Made by a program: the position numbers and the translations under genes
Origin: Bacteroidia bacterium
GTDB taxonomy: Bacteria; Bacteroidota; Bacteroidia; Flavobacteriales; Flavobacteriaceae
Assembly: GCA_030428705.1 (NCBI GenBank)
Contig: JAUIDI010000002.1
Coordinates: 682,001-746,000 of the forward strand
Reading direction: 5' to 3'
DNA: 64,000 nucleotides
The notes under the pieces: model-generated
What the model saw: the letters and a program-made list of their open reading frames with translations, nothing else
What the model was told of the DNA's origin: nothing
Database searches by the model: none
Shown here: positions 8,332-16,057 of the stretch, piece after piece
How positions within the stretch are numbered: the first letter of the stretch is position 1
Layout of the letters: each line of letters begins with the position of its first letter

Positions 8332-8694
8332 ATGACCAAATACATAATTGCCTTTTTATTCTCGGCAAGCGCGTTTTACGCACAAGATAATTTAAACGTG
8401 GTACCTGCCAATGTCGAAGTCGGCGATATCTTCGAGATAGGTCGGCCAGAGACGAATTCGTTCAGACATATCAAGTTTCCAAAAGCGAATTTTATTATCA
8501 AAAAAGGAGGTATCGCGAATTATAAGCGGGTTGAAGGCCAGAAAGTGGTGGTCACGTCCATTAAGGAAAAAAAGGACGGCACCACAGAGATCAAGATCAA
8601 ACGCAGAGACGGTGGACGGTTCTTCGGAAGCCATTCCGTGGTAGCCGCCGATTTTGACAAAGCCGTCGATTCTGGCGAACTGACGGTATTATAA
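8332..8694 (+). CDS. Small secreted protein of unknown function
   Basis: A 120-residue protein with a clear signal peptide (MTKYIIAFLFSASAFYAQ, cleavage probably after the Ala before Gln). The mature part is rich in beta-strand and Lys/Asp: a repeated VGDIFEIG / NFIIKKGG / VVVTSIKEKKDG pattern ending in an RRDGGRFFG loop. I do not recognise an enzyme motif. I have an impression that related flavobacterial proteins are sometimes labelled dihydroorotase, but no metal ligands for that activity are present. It lies 11 bp after the second Gre-like gene and is probably co-transcribed with it. Confidence 0.6.
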   Translation: MTKYIIAFLFSASAFYAQDNLNVVPANVEVGDIFEIGRPETNSFRHIKFPKANFIIKKGGIANYKRVEGQKVVVTSIKEKKDGTTEIKIKRRDGGRFFGSHSVVAADFDKAVDSGELTVL

Positions 8695-8725
8695 TATAGT
8701 TCGAATTGGTTGGTTGGTTGATGTA

Positions 8726-8785
8726 ATCCGCTCGGCCGGTAACACTTGATTTGCTCAAATAAGGACGATGGCCGGGCGGATTTTC
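8726..8785 (+). terminator. Long-looped GC hairpin with T-tract
   Basis: ATCCGCTCGGCC (8726-8737) pairs with GGCCGGGCGGAT (8770-8781) over 12 bp with one G-U pair, loop 32 nt, and runs into TTTTC. It lies between the small secreted protein and the membrane sensor gene, so it probably splits the cluster into two transcripts. Confidence 0.55.
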
Positions 8786-8846
8786 AAAAGAACCTTATAT
8801 GGTTTTGGACAAAAGATAATCAAACGATAAATAAAAAATTAAACCC

Positions 8847-9488
8847 ATGTTTTCAACAAAACTCACAACACAACAGCGCATACAGATAGGTCTGGTCTTG
8901 GCCATGGCATTTTTGCTGGTCTTGGGCTCGAATCGGTTGGATCAACGCCATTTTTCGACCGTTCAGACTACGGTCAATTCTGTGTACGACGATAGGGTCG
9001 TGGTACAGGACTTCATCTATCAGTTGAACAATATTTTCCACCAAAAAGAATTGCGGTTGGTACAGAACAATGAATTTAAGGTCGATGCCACCGAAAATCA
9101 AAGAGTAGAGGAACTATTGACCGACTTTGGGGAAACCCAACTTACATCAGAAGAAGCAATTCTGCTGAAAGATTTGAACTCGCGGTTTACAACTTTCAAG
9201 GAATTGGAGCAGACAATGGCAAACTCCCAAGAAGAATTGGAGGATGGCAAGCGGACAACGGCCATAAAAGAGCTCAATACGCTAGGGAAAAACTTGGACG
9301 GACTGGCCGAAATTCAGCTTGAAGAAAGCAACCAATTGACCCAGCGCTCCAAAAAATCGTTGGGAATGAACATTCTATTGTCCAAACTGGAAGTGGCCTT
9401 TTTGGTCATCATAGGCATTGCCATGCTGACCTTGATTTTCCAACCGGTCAAGACTTTACAAACCGTACCGGAAAAGGATCTGGGGTAA
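8847..9488 (+). CDS. Membrane-anchored four-helix-bundle sensor stub (4HB_MCP-like)
   Basis: A 213-residue protein with a membrane helix at residues ~13-28 (IGLVLAMAFLLVLG), a ~140-residue polar helical region resembling the four-helix-bundle ligand domain of chemoreceptors, and a second membrane helix at ~180-200 (VAFLVIIGIAMLTLIF). The chain then stops about 15 residues into the cytoplasm. The HAMP and methyl-accepting or kinase domains that normally follow are absent, and no frameshifted remainder is visible downstream. It may work as a stand-alone periplasmic sensor or membrane stress protein; partner unknown. Confidence 0.68.
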   Translation: MFSTKLTTQQRIQIGLVLAMAFLLVLGSNRLDQRHFSTVQTTVNSVYDDRVVVQDFIYQLNNIFHQKELRLVQNNEFKVDATENQRVEELLTDFGETQLTSEEAILLKDLNSRFTTFKELEQTMANSQEELEDGKRTTAIKELNTLGKNLDGLAEIQLEESNQLTQRSKKSLGMNILLSKLEVAFLVIIGIAMLTLIFQPVKTLQTVPEKDLG

Positions 9489-9513
9489 CGAATTTTCAAA
9501 AAAAAAGGAACAA

Positions 9514-9717
9514 ATGAAAGATTATAGACGAAGTATCTGCTCAACATGTAGGCATGCGCCCTATTGCTCGTTGACCACGGATATGAGCAACATAAGCTCA
9601 TGCAGCGAATATGTGCATCACTTGGACACGGGGGAAGAACCCACCTACATGGTATCGATTGAAATGATGGGCAACAACCGACAACGGAACAAACGAAAAG
9701 AACCGGTTTTAAACTAA
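9514..9717 (+). CDS. Cys-rich mini-protein
   Basis: A 67-residue protein with four cysteines in the first 31 residues in the pattern CSTC-x5-C and SSCSEY, which suggests a zinc or iron-sulfur site. No signal peptide. It sits 25 bp after the sensor stub and 5 bp before glutamate dehydrogenase, with no room for a separate promoter. I do not recognise a named family. The tight packing, metal-site-like Cys spacing and clean reading frame support a real gene. Confidence 0.6.
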   Translation: MKDYRRSICSTCRHAPYCSLTTDMSNISSCSEYVHHLDTGEEPTYMVSIEMMGNNRQRNKRKEPVLN

Positions 9718-9722
9718 ATATA

Positions 9723-11015
9723 ATGACAACATTGACAAAGACATCCAAAAAAACAAGGAAACAGGGCATGTTGGACAACGTCATGCGACAGTTCGACAAT
9801 GCCGCCGATATCATCGGCCTGAACCCCAACATCCGCAAAATATTGGAAGTGACTAACAACGAGTTCGTGGTGCACTTTCCCGTCCGTATGGATAATGGTG
9901 AGGTTGAGATATTCACGGGCTATCGTGTACAGCACAACAATGCATTGGGTCCTTACAAAGGAGGATTGCGATACCATCCCACGGTAGATATCGATGCGGC
10001 AAAGGCTCTGGCCATGTGGATGACCTGGAAGACCTCCTTGGCAGGCTTGCCTTATGGAGGTGCAAAAGGTGGCATACAATTGGATCCATCGAATTATTCG
10101 CTAGCGGAACTGGAACGGATTACCCGAAGGTTTACCTATGCTTTGGGCGACAACATCGGGCCGGAATTGGACATTCCCGCACCCGATGTGAACACCAATC
10201 CCCAGACAATGGCTTGGATATTGGATACCTATATGTCTACCAAATCTCCTTCCGAACGTTCCACTAACATGCACGTGGTTACTGGCAAGCCCATCGGTGC
10301 TGGAGGTTCGGAAGGTCGCGACCGTGCCACGGGCTACGGGGTATTCCTCAACATCAAGTTTTGGGCGGAACACAAGAAAGTAGACCTGAAGGATAAGAAA
10401 TTCATCGTACAAGGTTTCGGCAATGTGGGCTATTGGGCCGCACATTTTTTGGAAAAGGAAGGTGCGGTCATGACCGCAGTTCAGGATGCCTATGGAAGTA
10501 TCGCTAATGAAGATGGCATGTCTGTAGAAGAATTGATGGAATACGCTACGGCCAACAAGGGAAGCGTTCTCGGTTTTGCCGATGCCGTTCCTATCGACAA
10601 GAACGATTTTTTTGCGCTTAACTGTGACATCTGTATCCCATCGGCCTTGGGCAACCAGATTACGGCAAAAAATGCGCCGAAAATCAAGGCCTATCTGATT
10701 GCCGAGGGTGCCAACGGCCCTACCGATGTGGAAGCGGAGGAAATCCTTTTGAAAAAAGGCATCGATATCCTTCCTGATATACTTTGCAATTCGGGCGGGG
10801 TCATCGGCAGCTACTTCGAGTGGCTCCAAAACCGCAATGGCGAGATTTGGCAACTGGACGAGGTTATGGCCAAACTCGAAAAGAAAATGGGAGAATCGTT
10901 CAAAAGGGTCTTGGAGACTTCCCAGAGAAGAAAAGCGGATATGCGAACGGCCGCATTTATCATTGCTATTGAACGATTGGAAGAAGCTTATGTACAACGG
11001 GGGATTTTCCCTTGA
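9723..11015 (+). CDS. Glutamate dehydrogenase (Glu/Leu/Phe/Val dehydrogenase family)
   Basis: A 430-residue enzyme that interconverts glutamate with 2-oxoglutarate and ammonia. The substrate/catalytic Lys region is GPYKGGLRYHP and GLPYGGAKGGIQ, the catalytic Asp region DIPAPDVNT, and the nucleotide-binding fold has VQGFGNVGYWAA. The length and N-terminus (ADIIGLNPNIRKILE) resemble the hexameric ~430-residue class found in Firmicutes and archaea rather than the ~450-residue E. coli GdhA type. It sits inside the stress cluster, 5 bp after the Cys-rich mini-protein and 13 bp before a Gre-like gene, which links nitrogen metabolism to whatever induces the cluster. Cofactor preference is not readable. 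Confidence 0.95.
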   Translation: MTTLTKTSKKTRKQGMLDNVMRQFDNAADIIGLNPNIRKILEVTNNEFVVHFPVRMDNGEVEIFTGYRVQHNNALGPYKGGLRYHPTVDIDAAKALAMWMTWKTSLAGLPYGGAKGGIQLDPSNYSLAELERITRRFTYALGDNIGPELDIPAPDVNTNPQTMAWILDTYMSTKSPSERSTNMHVVTGKPIGAGGSEGRDRATGYGVFLNIKFWAEHKKVDLKDKKFIVQGFGNVGYWAAHFLEKEGAVMTAVQDAYGSIANEDGMSVEELMEYATANKGSVLGFADAVPIDKNDFFALNCDICIPSALGNQITAKNAPKIKAYLIAEGANGPTDVEAEEILLKKGIDILPDILCNSGGVIGSYFEWLQNRNGEIWQLDEVMAKLEKKMGESFKRVLETSQRRKADMRTAAFIIAIERLEEAYVQRGIFP

Positions 11016-11028
11016 AAATTTTATAAAA

Positions 11029-11451
11029 ATGAAGAAATACGGAAGCTTGGTTATAGAAAAAAAGGAGTACGTACTCCTAAAAAGAATGATGAACCTGACA
11101 GGATATTACAGGGACGATACATTGCGCACATCGGTCAAAAAACTGGTGGGCGAGCTTGAATCGGCCGTTATACTCGACGAAGCCGATATGCCGGAGGATG
11201 TAATCCGCCTCAATTCAACCCTGACCATTACGTCGAAAAACGGTTGGCAGCGAAAGTTCAAACTGGTCATGCCCAACGATAGTGATGTGAAGAGCGACAA
11301 GGTATCGATCCTTACCCCGATGGGAACGGCCGTTATCGGATATGCCGAGGGCGACCCGCTGGTATGGGAATTCCCCTCCGGCGAGCAGCGACTGACAATT
11401 GAAAAAGTGCAACAAGAAAAAAAATTCATTAACGCAAACATGATATTATGA
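11029..11451 (+). CDS. GreA/GreB C-terminal-domain (Rnk-like) protein, copy 3
   Basis: The ATG at 11029 gives MKKYGSLVIEKKEYVLL, aligned with the other two copies; the upstream start in the ORF track runs back through glutamate dehydrogenase in another frame and is rejected. It has 140 residues. Shared features: a short N-terminal helical part, DMPEDVIRLNS, and a C-terminal Gre-like segment VSILTPMGTAVIGYAEGDPLVW with the IEKVQ end. This copy is closest to the textbook GreA/GreB C-terminal pattern (SPlG-A-iG--eGD). It begins 13 bp after glutamate dehydrogenase and overlaps the next start by 4 bp. Confidence 0.75.
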   Translation: MKKYGSLVIEKKEYVLLKRMMNLTGYYRDDTLRTSVKKLVGELESAVILDEADMPEDVIRLNSTLTITSKNGWQRKFKLVMPNDSDVKSDKVSILTPMGTAVIGYAEGDPLVWEFPSGEQRLTIEKVQQEKKFINANMIL

Positions 11452-11840
11452 ACGTAGCGAGACCATTTTATACTCATGAATCGGACAGTAAGATCATGAT
11501 AAAAAAAGATAAGGAGGAGGTCAATAATTGGACTGAAGATCTCGAATATATGAACGAGGAGCTGGAATACCTATTGGATATCGAGGACCGCATGTTGAAC
11601 AATTCAAGACTGTACCAAGAACTACATGACATCCGCAGGGAAAACCAGTTGCGCTTGGGCGAATTGTACCGATACGAGGGCAGCATGCGTAATGCCATTG
11701 AATGTGATACCATGGAATGCGATGCCTTCTATCTGCACAAACACGAAAAAAACCGCAACGCCTATTTAGATCATGTAAAAAGGTACAGGAACCTAAAATC
11801 AAGAGTTTTGTCAAAAATCCTTTTGTATGCCAAAAGATAA
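11448..11840 (+). CDS. Coiled-coil protein of unknown function
   Basis: A 130-residue, highly charged protein that is almost entirely helical by eye (NWTEDLEYMNEELEYLLD, YQELHDIRRENQLRLGEL), with heptad-like spacing and no signal peptide or membrane helix. Its ATG overlaps the stop of the third Gre-like gene (ATGA), so it is translationally coupled to it. It may supply the coiled coil that the Gre-like proteins lack, or simply be a small structural partner; this is a guess from position and composition. Confidence 0.6.
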   Translation: MNVARPFYTHESDSKIMIKKDKEEVNNWTEDLEYMNEELEYLLDIEDRMLNNSRLYQELHDIRRENQLRLGELYRYEGSMRNAIECDTMECDAFYLHKHEKNRNAYLDHVKRYRNLKSRVLSKILLYAKR

Positions 11841-11857
11841 TCATTAAAACAAACATC

Positions 11858-12703
11858 ATGAGAAAAAAGATATTATTGCCTACCGATTTTTCCAAGAATT
11901 CTTGGAGTGCCATTCAATATTCGGTAAGGTTGTACGAGCACCAAGAGTGTGATTTCTATATACTGAACACCTATTCGACAGAGGCCTTCGGCCTGAAAAA
12001 TGCGCTGCTGGTCGACCCGGAGGAAAGTCTGAACAAAATTTCGGAAAGAAGGTCCGAAGAGGGCTTGGGCGATATCCTTAACAGGCTTATGGTCGAATAT
12101 CCGAATCCAAAGCACAATTTTTTCGTCGTCTCACGTGCCACCACCTTGTTGGAGGCGGTGGAAGACCTGACCAACAGTTTCGACATCGATTTAATCGTTA
12201 TGGCTGCAAAGGGTATCTCTGACGAACGCGAAGGCAAATATGGAAGAAAGACACTCGAGATCATCCAAGATATAAGGAAGTGCCCTGTACTGGTGATTCC
12301 GAAGGATGTGACTTTTGACCAGCCGAAAGAAATCGTTTTGGCCACGAACTTCGATTCCGATTTCAGGGCTTCCGAGGTAAAATATCTGTCAGAAATCGCC
12401 AAAATTGGAAATGCCCGTATCCGAGTTGTGAGCCTTGTGGAAAACGGTTCGTTAAGCCAGAAGCAAAAACAGAACAAGATGATGTTGCGCAGCTATTTCA
12501 AGGATGTCGATCATAGTTTTACCGCACTCGACAACGTACAAATGGCGGAAGCCTTAAGTTGTTTTGTTGAAATCAACAAGAGCAATATGATAAGCTATAT
12601 CAACAAGAAACCCTCCATTTGGGAACGATTTGGTTTCGCCAAACCTTCCTTGGGCAAATTGGGTTATTTCAAAAACGTGCCGGTATTGGCACTACATGAT
12701 TGA
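11858..12703 (+). CDS. Universal stress protein (UspA-like, tandem-domain type)
   Basis: The start at 11858 gives MRKKILLPTDFSKNSW, the classical opening of Bacteroidota UspA proteins; the longer ORF in the track only reads back into the previous gene. Of 281 residues, the first ~145 are a Usp domain ending in a block like DLIVMAAKGIS ... KCPVLVIPKD, and the rest is a weaker second Usp-like half (EIVLATNFDSDF ... VPVLALHD). The G-2x-G-9x-G(S/T) ATP loop is not clear, so it may not bind ATP. It is the last gene of the tight stress cluster. Confidence 0.85.
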   Translation: MRKKILLPTDFSKNSWSAIQYSVRLYEHQECDFYILNTYSTEAFGLKNALLVDPEESLNKISERRSEEGLGDILNRLMVEYPNPKHNFFVVSRATTLLEAVEDLTNSFDIDLIVMAAKGISDEREGKYGRKTLEIIQDIRKCPVLVIPKDVTFDQPKEIVLATNFDSDFRASEVKYLSEIAKIGNARIRVVSLVENGSLSQKQKQNKMMLRSYFKDVDHSFTALDNVQMAEALSCFVEINKSNMISYINKKPSIWERFGFAKPSLGKLGYFKNVPVLALHD

Positions 12704-12811
12704 AAAACCTTTAGTATAGATTCCCAAATATGGAAATTTATTTTCTTTCGCAATCCTGTTTATTTTTCATAACGCAAGTTTGCCGAATAAGGATATTAAG
12801 CTGAATATGTA

Positions 12812-14077
12812 ATGGAAAACGGATTTGGCCGATTGCTTTACGACTATCTTTTAAAAACTGGTATGGGCGAAACCCTGGCCTCGTACCTTAATCTGTTGAT
12901 CTTGTTAGTTGCCGCCTTGATCTTGGCGTGGATTTTAGACCTTATTATCTGGCGCATTCTGCGTTCAGTGTCCTTAAGGTTGGCACGCAAGTCAAAGAAC
13001 AATTTCGATAACTTTTTGGTAGCGAACAAGGTGCCACGCTATGCGGCGCACATTATTCCCTTGCTGCTACTGTTCGAAATTGTTCCCGTTGCGTTTATCG
13101 GTTTTGATTATGCGGGCGGCATCGCCCTGAAAATTCTTCAGATCCTGTTCGTGGTGCTGACCCTTTATGTGGTCAAAAGTGTTTTCAGGAGCACGAACGA
13201 CTACCTGAAGACCAAGCCAAGGTTTCGCGATAAGCCGATGGACAGCTACATTCAGGTCTTTATGATCTTTGCTTGGATCTTGGGCATCCTGACTATTTTC
13301 GCGATCATAACAGACGTCCAGATCTGGAAATTCTTTACCGCACTTGGTGCCGGTTCCGCCATCATCCTATTGATTTTCAAGGATTCCATTCTCGGCCTGG
13401 TCGCCAGCATTCAGGTCAGTGCCAACGATATGGTACGTATCGGCGATTGGATAACGTTCGATAAATACGGGGCCGACGGCGATGTCATCGAGATTACCTT
13501 GGCAACTGTAAAGGTGCAGAACTTCGATAAGACGATAACCACCATCCCCACCTATGCGCTGATCTCCGATTCGTTCAAGAATTGGCGCGGCATGCAGGAA
13601 TCGGGCGGCAGGCGCATCAAACGCTCCTTGCTCATCAGCCAAAAAAGCATCCGGTTTTTGACCAAGGACGATGTCGAGGCCTTTAAAAAAATCCAATTGA
13701 TCGAACCCTACCTCATCGCCAGAAGCGAACAGATAGACAGTTATAATACCGAAAACGAAGTTGACAAGATATTAGCCGTAAACGGTCGGAATTTGACGAA
13801 TATTGGTGTCTTTAGAAAATACGTGCAGGAATACTTAAAGAACCATCCTGCCGTTAACAAGGGCATGACCCTGATGGTACGACAAATGCCCCCGTCCCCT
13901 CAGGGAATCCCTTTGGAAATCTATGCCTTTAGTGCCGACAAGCGTTGGGAAAACTACGAGTTCATCATGGCCGATATTTTCGACCATCTCCTGGCGGCAT
14001 TGCCCTATTTTCAACATGAGGTCTATGAACTGCCGGTTTCGTTGGATGGAAAATCGCAGTTGCGGGAAGGAAAATAA
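12812..14077 (+). CDS. MscS-type mechanosensitive channel (YbdG-like)
   Basis: A 421-residue inner-membrane protein with about five membrane helices (residues ~20-45, 72-92, 100-125, 146-168, 175-200). The last is the Gly/Ala-rich pore helix (FTALGAGSAIILLIFKDSILGL), followed by the beta domain starting MVRIGDWITFDKYGADGDVIEI. The VRIGDWI...GDV pattern and overall size fit the YbdG/mini-conductance branch. It would release solutes on osmotic downshock. It has its own 108-bp upstream gap after the universal stress gene. C-terminal region ends with a basic tail. Confidence 0.88.
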   Translation: MENGFGRLLYDYLLKTGMGETLASYLNLLILLVAALILAWILDLIIWRILRSVSLRLARKSKNNFDNFLVANKVPRYAAHIIPLLLLFEIVPVAFIGFDYAGGIALKILQILFVVLTLYVVKSVFRSTNDYLKTKPRFRDKPMDSYIQVFMIFAWILGILTIFAIITDVQIWKFFTALGAGSAIILLIFKDSILGLVASIQVSANDMVRIGDWITFDKYGADGDVIEITLATVKVQNFDKTITTIPTYALISDSFKNWRGMQESGGRRIKRSLLISQKSIRFLTKDDVEAFKKIQLIEPYLIARSEQIDSYNTENEVDKILAVNGRNLTNIGVFRKYVQEYLKNHPAVNKGMTLMVRQMPPSPQGIPLEIYAFSADKRWENYEFIMADIFDHLLAALPYFQHEVYELPVSLDGKSQLREGK

Positions 14078-14350
14078 AGATTGCCCTTTAAATGCTATAA
14101 ATCGTTTTGTAGAAATTACGGCATTTAGAACCATAAGCTTTAAGGTTCCCGATTGCGGTTCTATAAAGGTCTACCAATCGATGTGCCCAATTATTCGCTC
14201 GCTTCATAACGGATACTCTTTAGACTTGAGATGTTAAAATTAGTTTGATTACATAAAATTTACAATTAATTAACGTTAAATTTACATTAAAATTGCTCTG
14301 AAGCTGGAAGATTTAAACTTTATAAAACAGTGTTCAGCCATATTTGTAGG
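14078..14350. other. Gene-free gap
   Basis: 273 bp without a convincing ORF. It is AT-rich towards its right end and contains a TTAACGTTAA palindrome inside a run of TTTACA-like repeats (about 14258-14290). No promoter, RNA gene or terminator that I would name. Confidence 0.3.
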
Positions 14351-14563
14351 TTACTTATTTCCAATCATCCGCTTCCGCACCTTGCTCAAGAATTCATGGG
14401 AAATGCCCAGATATGCAGCAATCTGATGTTGTGGAATGCGCTGTTCGAGGGTGGGATATCTTTTCTTGAAATCGAGATACCTTTTGTCAGAGGTTTTATG
14501 TAGCATGCTGATCAGCCGTTGCTGCAATGCCCCGAATGATTTTGCCAAAAGTAGGATGGCCAA
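14351..14563 (-). pseudogene. Remnant of a Crp/Fnr-family regulator (C-terminal HTH only)
   Basis: The 70-residue reading frame matches only the end of a Bacteroidota Crp/Fnr regulator: YLDFKKRYPTLEQRIPQHQIAAYLGISHEFLSKVRKRM is the usual winged HTH and tail. The whole cyclic-nucleotide-type domain is missing. Upstream on the minus strand the frame meets a TGA about 25 bp before the first Met, and I see no resumed frame. The helix-turn-helix itself looks intact, so expression as a mini-repressor cannot be excluded, but truncation is more likely. Confidence 0.6.
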
Positions 14564-14630
14564 GAAGTGAAATTGCTTGAACTAGCTCAAGAAAGCCTGG
14601 CAGCAGATATGGTCCTTATTTTGTAGTTCG

Positions 14631-15050
14631 TCAAACGGTTTCGATTGTATCGATTTCCTGTACCAACCGAGGCGTTTCCGATTGTGGCAACTGTTGCAGG
14701 CCGCGGCCTAAATCCACGAGGCTCCAAAAACCTCGGACATCTTTGGGATAAGATATACTGGAAAAATCAATCTTCGAAGACTCCTTGTATTTTTCACGGT
14801 AGCTCGTCGAATGCAATACGGCATAAATATAGTCCCGTAAATCATTGGGAGTGAACGTGCCCCTATAGTCATCGCGGACTTCGGGACTGTTCGCCATACA
14901 GACATTGCCCTCATCAAAGGGCTCGGCCACAAAGGTCAGGCCCAGCTGTTCTTCGATATTTTTGACGATCTTGAGATTTGCCCAATCCCTATTGGCATGG
15001 ATACTGTGGTACCATTTGTTTAAGTCCTTCAGATATTTTGATATAGCCAT
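14631..15050 (-). pseudogene. Remnant of a large restriction-modification enzyme (type ISP/IIG-like C-terminus)
   Basis: A 139-residue frame. The middle, NVCMANSPEVRDDYRGTFTPNDLRDYIYAVLHS, then KIDFSSISYPKDVRGFWSLVDLG, matches my memory of the C-terminal target-recognition region of large single-chain N6-adenine methylase/helicase restriction enzymes in Bacteroidota (~1000 residues or more). No methylase motif (NPPY) or helicase motif is present here. The first ~45 residues look unrelated to that region, so the frame may be a recombined scar. It lies next to the Crp remnant, marking a deletion or former island edge. Confidence 0.55.
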
Positions 15051-15131
15051 AAACTTGAAAATTCGGTTTTTGGGGCTCTGTACCGAACACAGGCCATGAA
15101 CGAACTCGCTAGGTCCAAACCTGTTGCTGCC

Positions 15132-15740
15132 CTAGACCCTTTCTTCAAACTCAGGGCAGTCAAGCCGGATATCTTCGTTGAAAAGTTCCTTTTTTAACAG
15201 ATTACAATAGTCCGTCTTTTTATTTTTTTGATAGTAGGTACACCCGTAACAGGTGCGCTGTACCGTCAAGATTCCATTGCGGTTGAGTTTGTAGATCAAT
15301 TCGCCCAAGGTCTTGAAAACGTTTTCCAGTTCGTTTGATCCAATAGTATCGATCTGTGCCTTTAGCGGTTCGGCAAAGTCATTGGTTTCCGCTACTATCT
15401 TCTTGCCCAAAGCGGACAAGTGTATGGTGTAACTTCGGCTGTCAGGGGATGAAAAATCCTTGAGGATCATTTCCTTCCTGTCCAATACTTTGATGGCATC
15501 GCTGACCGTGGGTTTACTGATGTTGAATTCCTTGGCCAGATGGCTCACATTGCAGAGTTCCTGTTTGTGAAAGGCGATAAAGATCAATATCTGGATCTGT
15601 ATCGGGCTCAATCCCACCTTTTTGGCCTTTTCCCATAGCAATACCTTGAAGACCTCTGAAATACGTTCAAGACCGGCCACGATCTTGCTGGAAATCTCCT
15701 TTTGTTGCTGTTCGGGATTGAAAACACTGTTGTTCATCAT
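15132..15740 (-). CDS. MarR-family regulator with C-terminal Cys cluster
   Basis: A 202-residue protein. Residues ~20-140 are a MarR winged helix (SPIQIQILIFI, LAKEFNISKPTVSDAIKVLDRK, wing DSRSYTIHLSALGKK). A ~50-residue tail carries CYGCTYY, then YCNLL, then LDCPEF: four cysteines able to hold a zinc or iron-sulfur cluster. The tail makes a redox- or metal-responsive repressor likely. The palindrome GTTAGCAATCCTAAC 36 bp upstream recurs before two neighbouring transcripts (16819, 17133), which I take as its operators. The start codon directly follows a terminator hairpin. Confidence 0.86.
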   Translation of the reverse strand: MMNNSVFNPEQQQKEISSKIVAGLERISEVFKVLLWEKAKKVGLSPIQIQILIFIAFHKQELCNVSHLAKEFNISKPTVSDAIKVLDRKEMILKDFSSPDSRSYTIHLSALGKKIVAETNDFAEPLKAQIDTIGSNELENVFKTLGELIYKLNRNGILTVQRTCYGCTYYQKNKKTDYCNLLKKELFNEDIRLDCPEFEERV

Positions 15741-15771
15741 AAAAAAAACCTGCCGGGATTTGTCCGACAGG
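15741..15771 (-). terminator. Terminator abutting the marR start codon
   Basis: On the minus strand CCTGTCGG and CCGGCAGG form an 8-bp stem (one G-U pair, 7-nt loop) followed by eight T residues that run straight into the marR ATG. It should stop read-through from the DUF2024 transcript. A weak -7 box (TAACTTTA) abuts the hairpin, so the marR transcript may start inside it. Confidence 0.65.
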
Positions 15772-15775
15772 TAAA

Positions 15776-15790
15776 GTTAGCAATCCTAAC
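15776..15790. promoter_or_regulatory. Candidate MarR operator 1 (marR promoter)
   Basis: GTTAGCAATCCTAAC has inverted arms GTTAG/CTAAC. It is the same motif as at 16819 and 17133 and lies next to the -7-like TAACTTTA of marR, so it would allow autoregulation. Confidence 0.6.
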
Positions 15791-15793
15791 CGA

Positions 15794-16057
15794 TTAATCG
15801 CAATTTTCCATTTCTATAATCGCATAGCCGTTTTTACGTATGGCCGCCATCATTTCCTCGGAAGCCTGTTCAATATGGCAGAACCTGCATTCCTTGGTGG
15901 ACAGTTCACGGTTCTCCACGGATTTCGTTTTCAAATACTCCTTTCCAAAACCGAATACGGTGCGCTCATCCTTTACATCGCTCGGCACAAGAATATCAAA
16001 GTGCATCCTGCGTCCGTCTGTACGCTGTACATAGGTGTCCCAAACTGAAATTTCCAT
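15794..16057 (-). CDS. DUF2024 family protein
   Basis: An 87-residue protein matching DUF2024 throughout: start MEISVWDTYVQRTDGRRMHFDI, central FGKEYLKTK, then ECRFCHIE with a CxxC pair, and the end GYAIIEMENCD. The function of DUF2024 is unknown; the CxxC and terminal Cys suggest metal binding or redox activity. Its ATG lies directly at the stop of the secreted 240-residue gene, so the two are one transcript, which starts at MarR operator 2. No signal peptide, so it is cytoplasmic. Confidence 0.85.
   Translation of the reverse strand: MEISVWDTYVQRTDGRRMHFDILVPSDVKDERTVFGFGKEYLKTKSVENRELSTKECRFCHIEQASEEMMAAIRKNGYAIIEMENCD

Noticed and set aside
10101-10997. 298-residue ORF antisense to glutamate dehydrogenase
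   Set aside because: A shadow frame: the sense strand carries intact glutamate dehydrogenase motifs throughout.
4575-14100. Sigma-54 (-24/-12) promoters for the NtrC-type regulator
   Set aside because: I looked for GG-N10-GC with a TGGCAC/TTGC context in the gene gaps of the cluster and found no convincing match; TTGGCATGCC at 7098 is part of the terminator stem.
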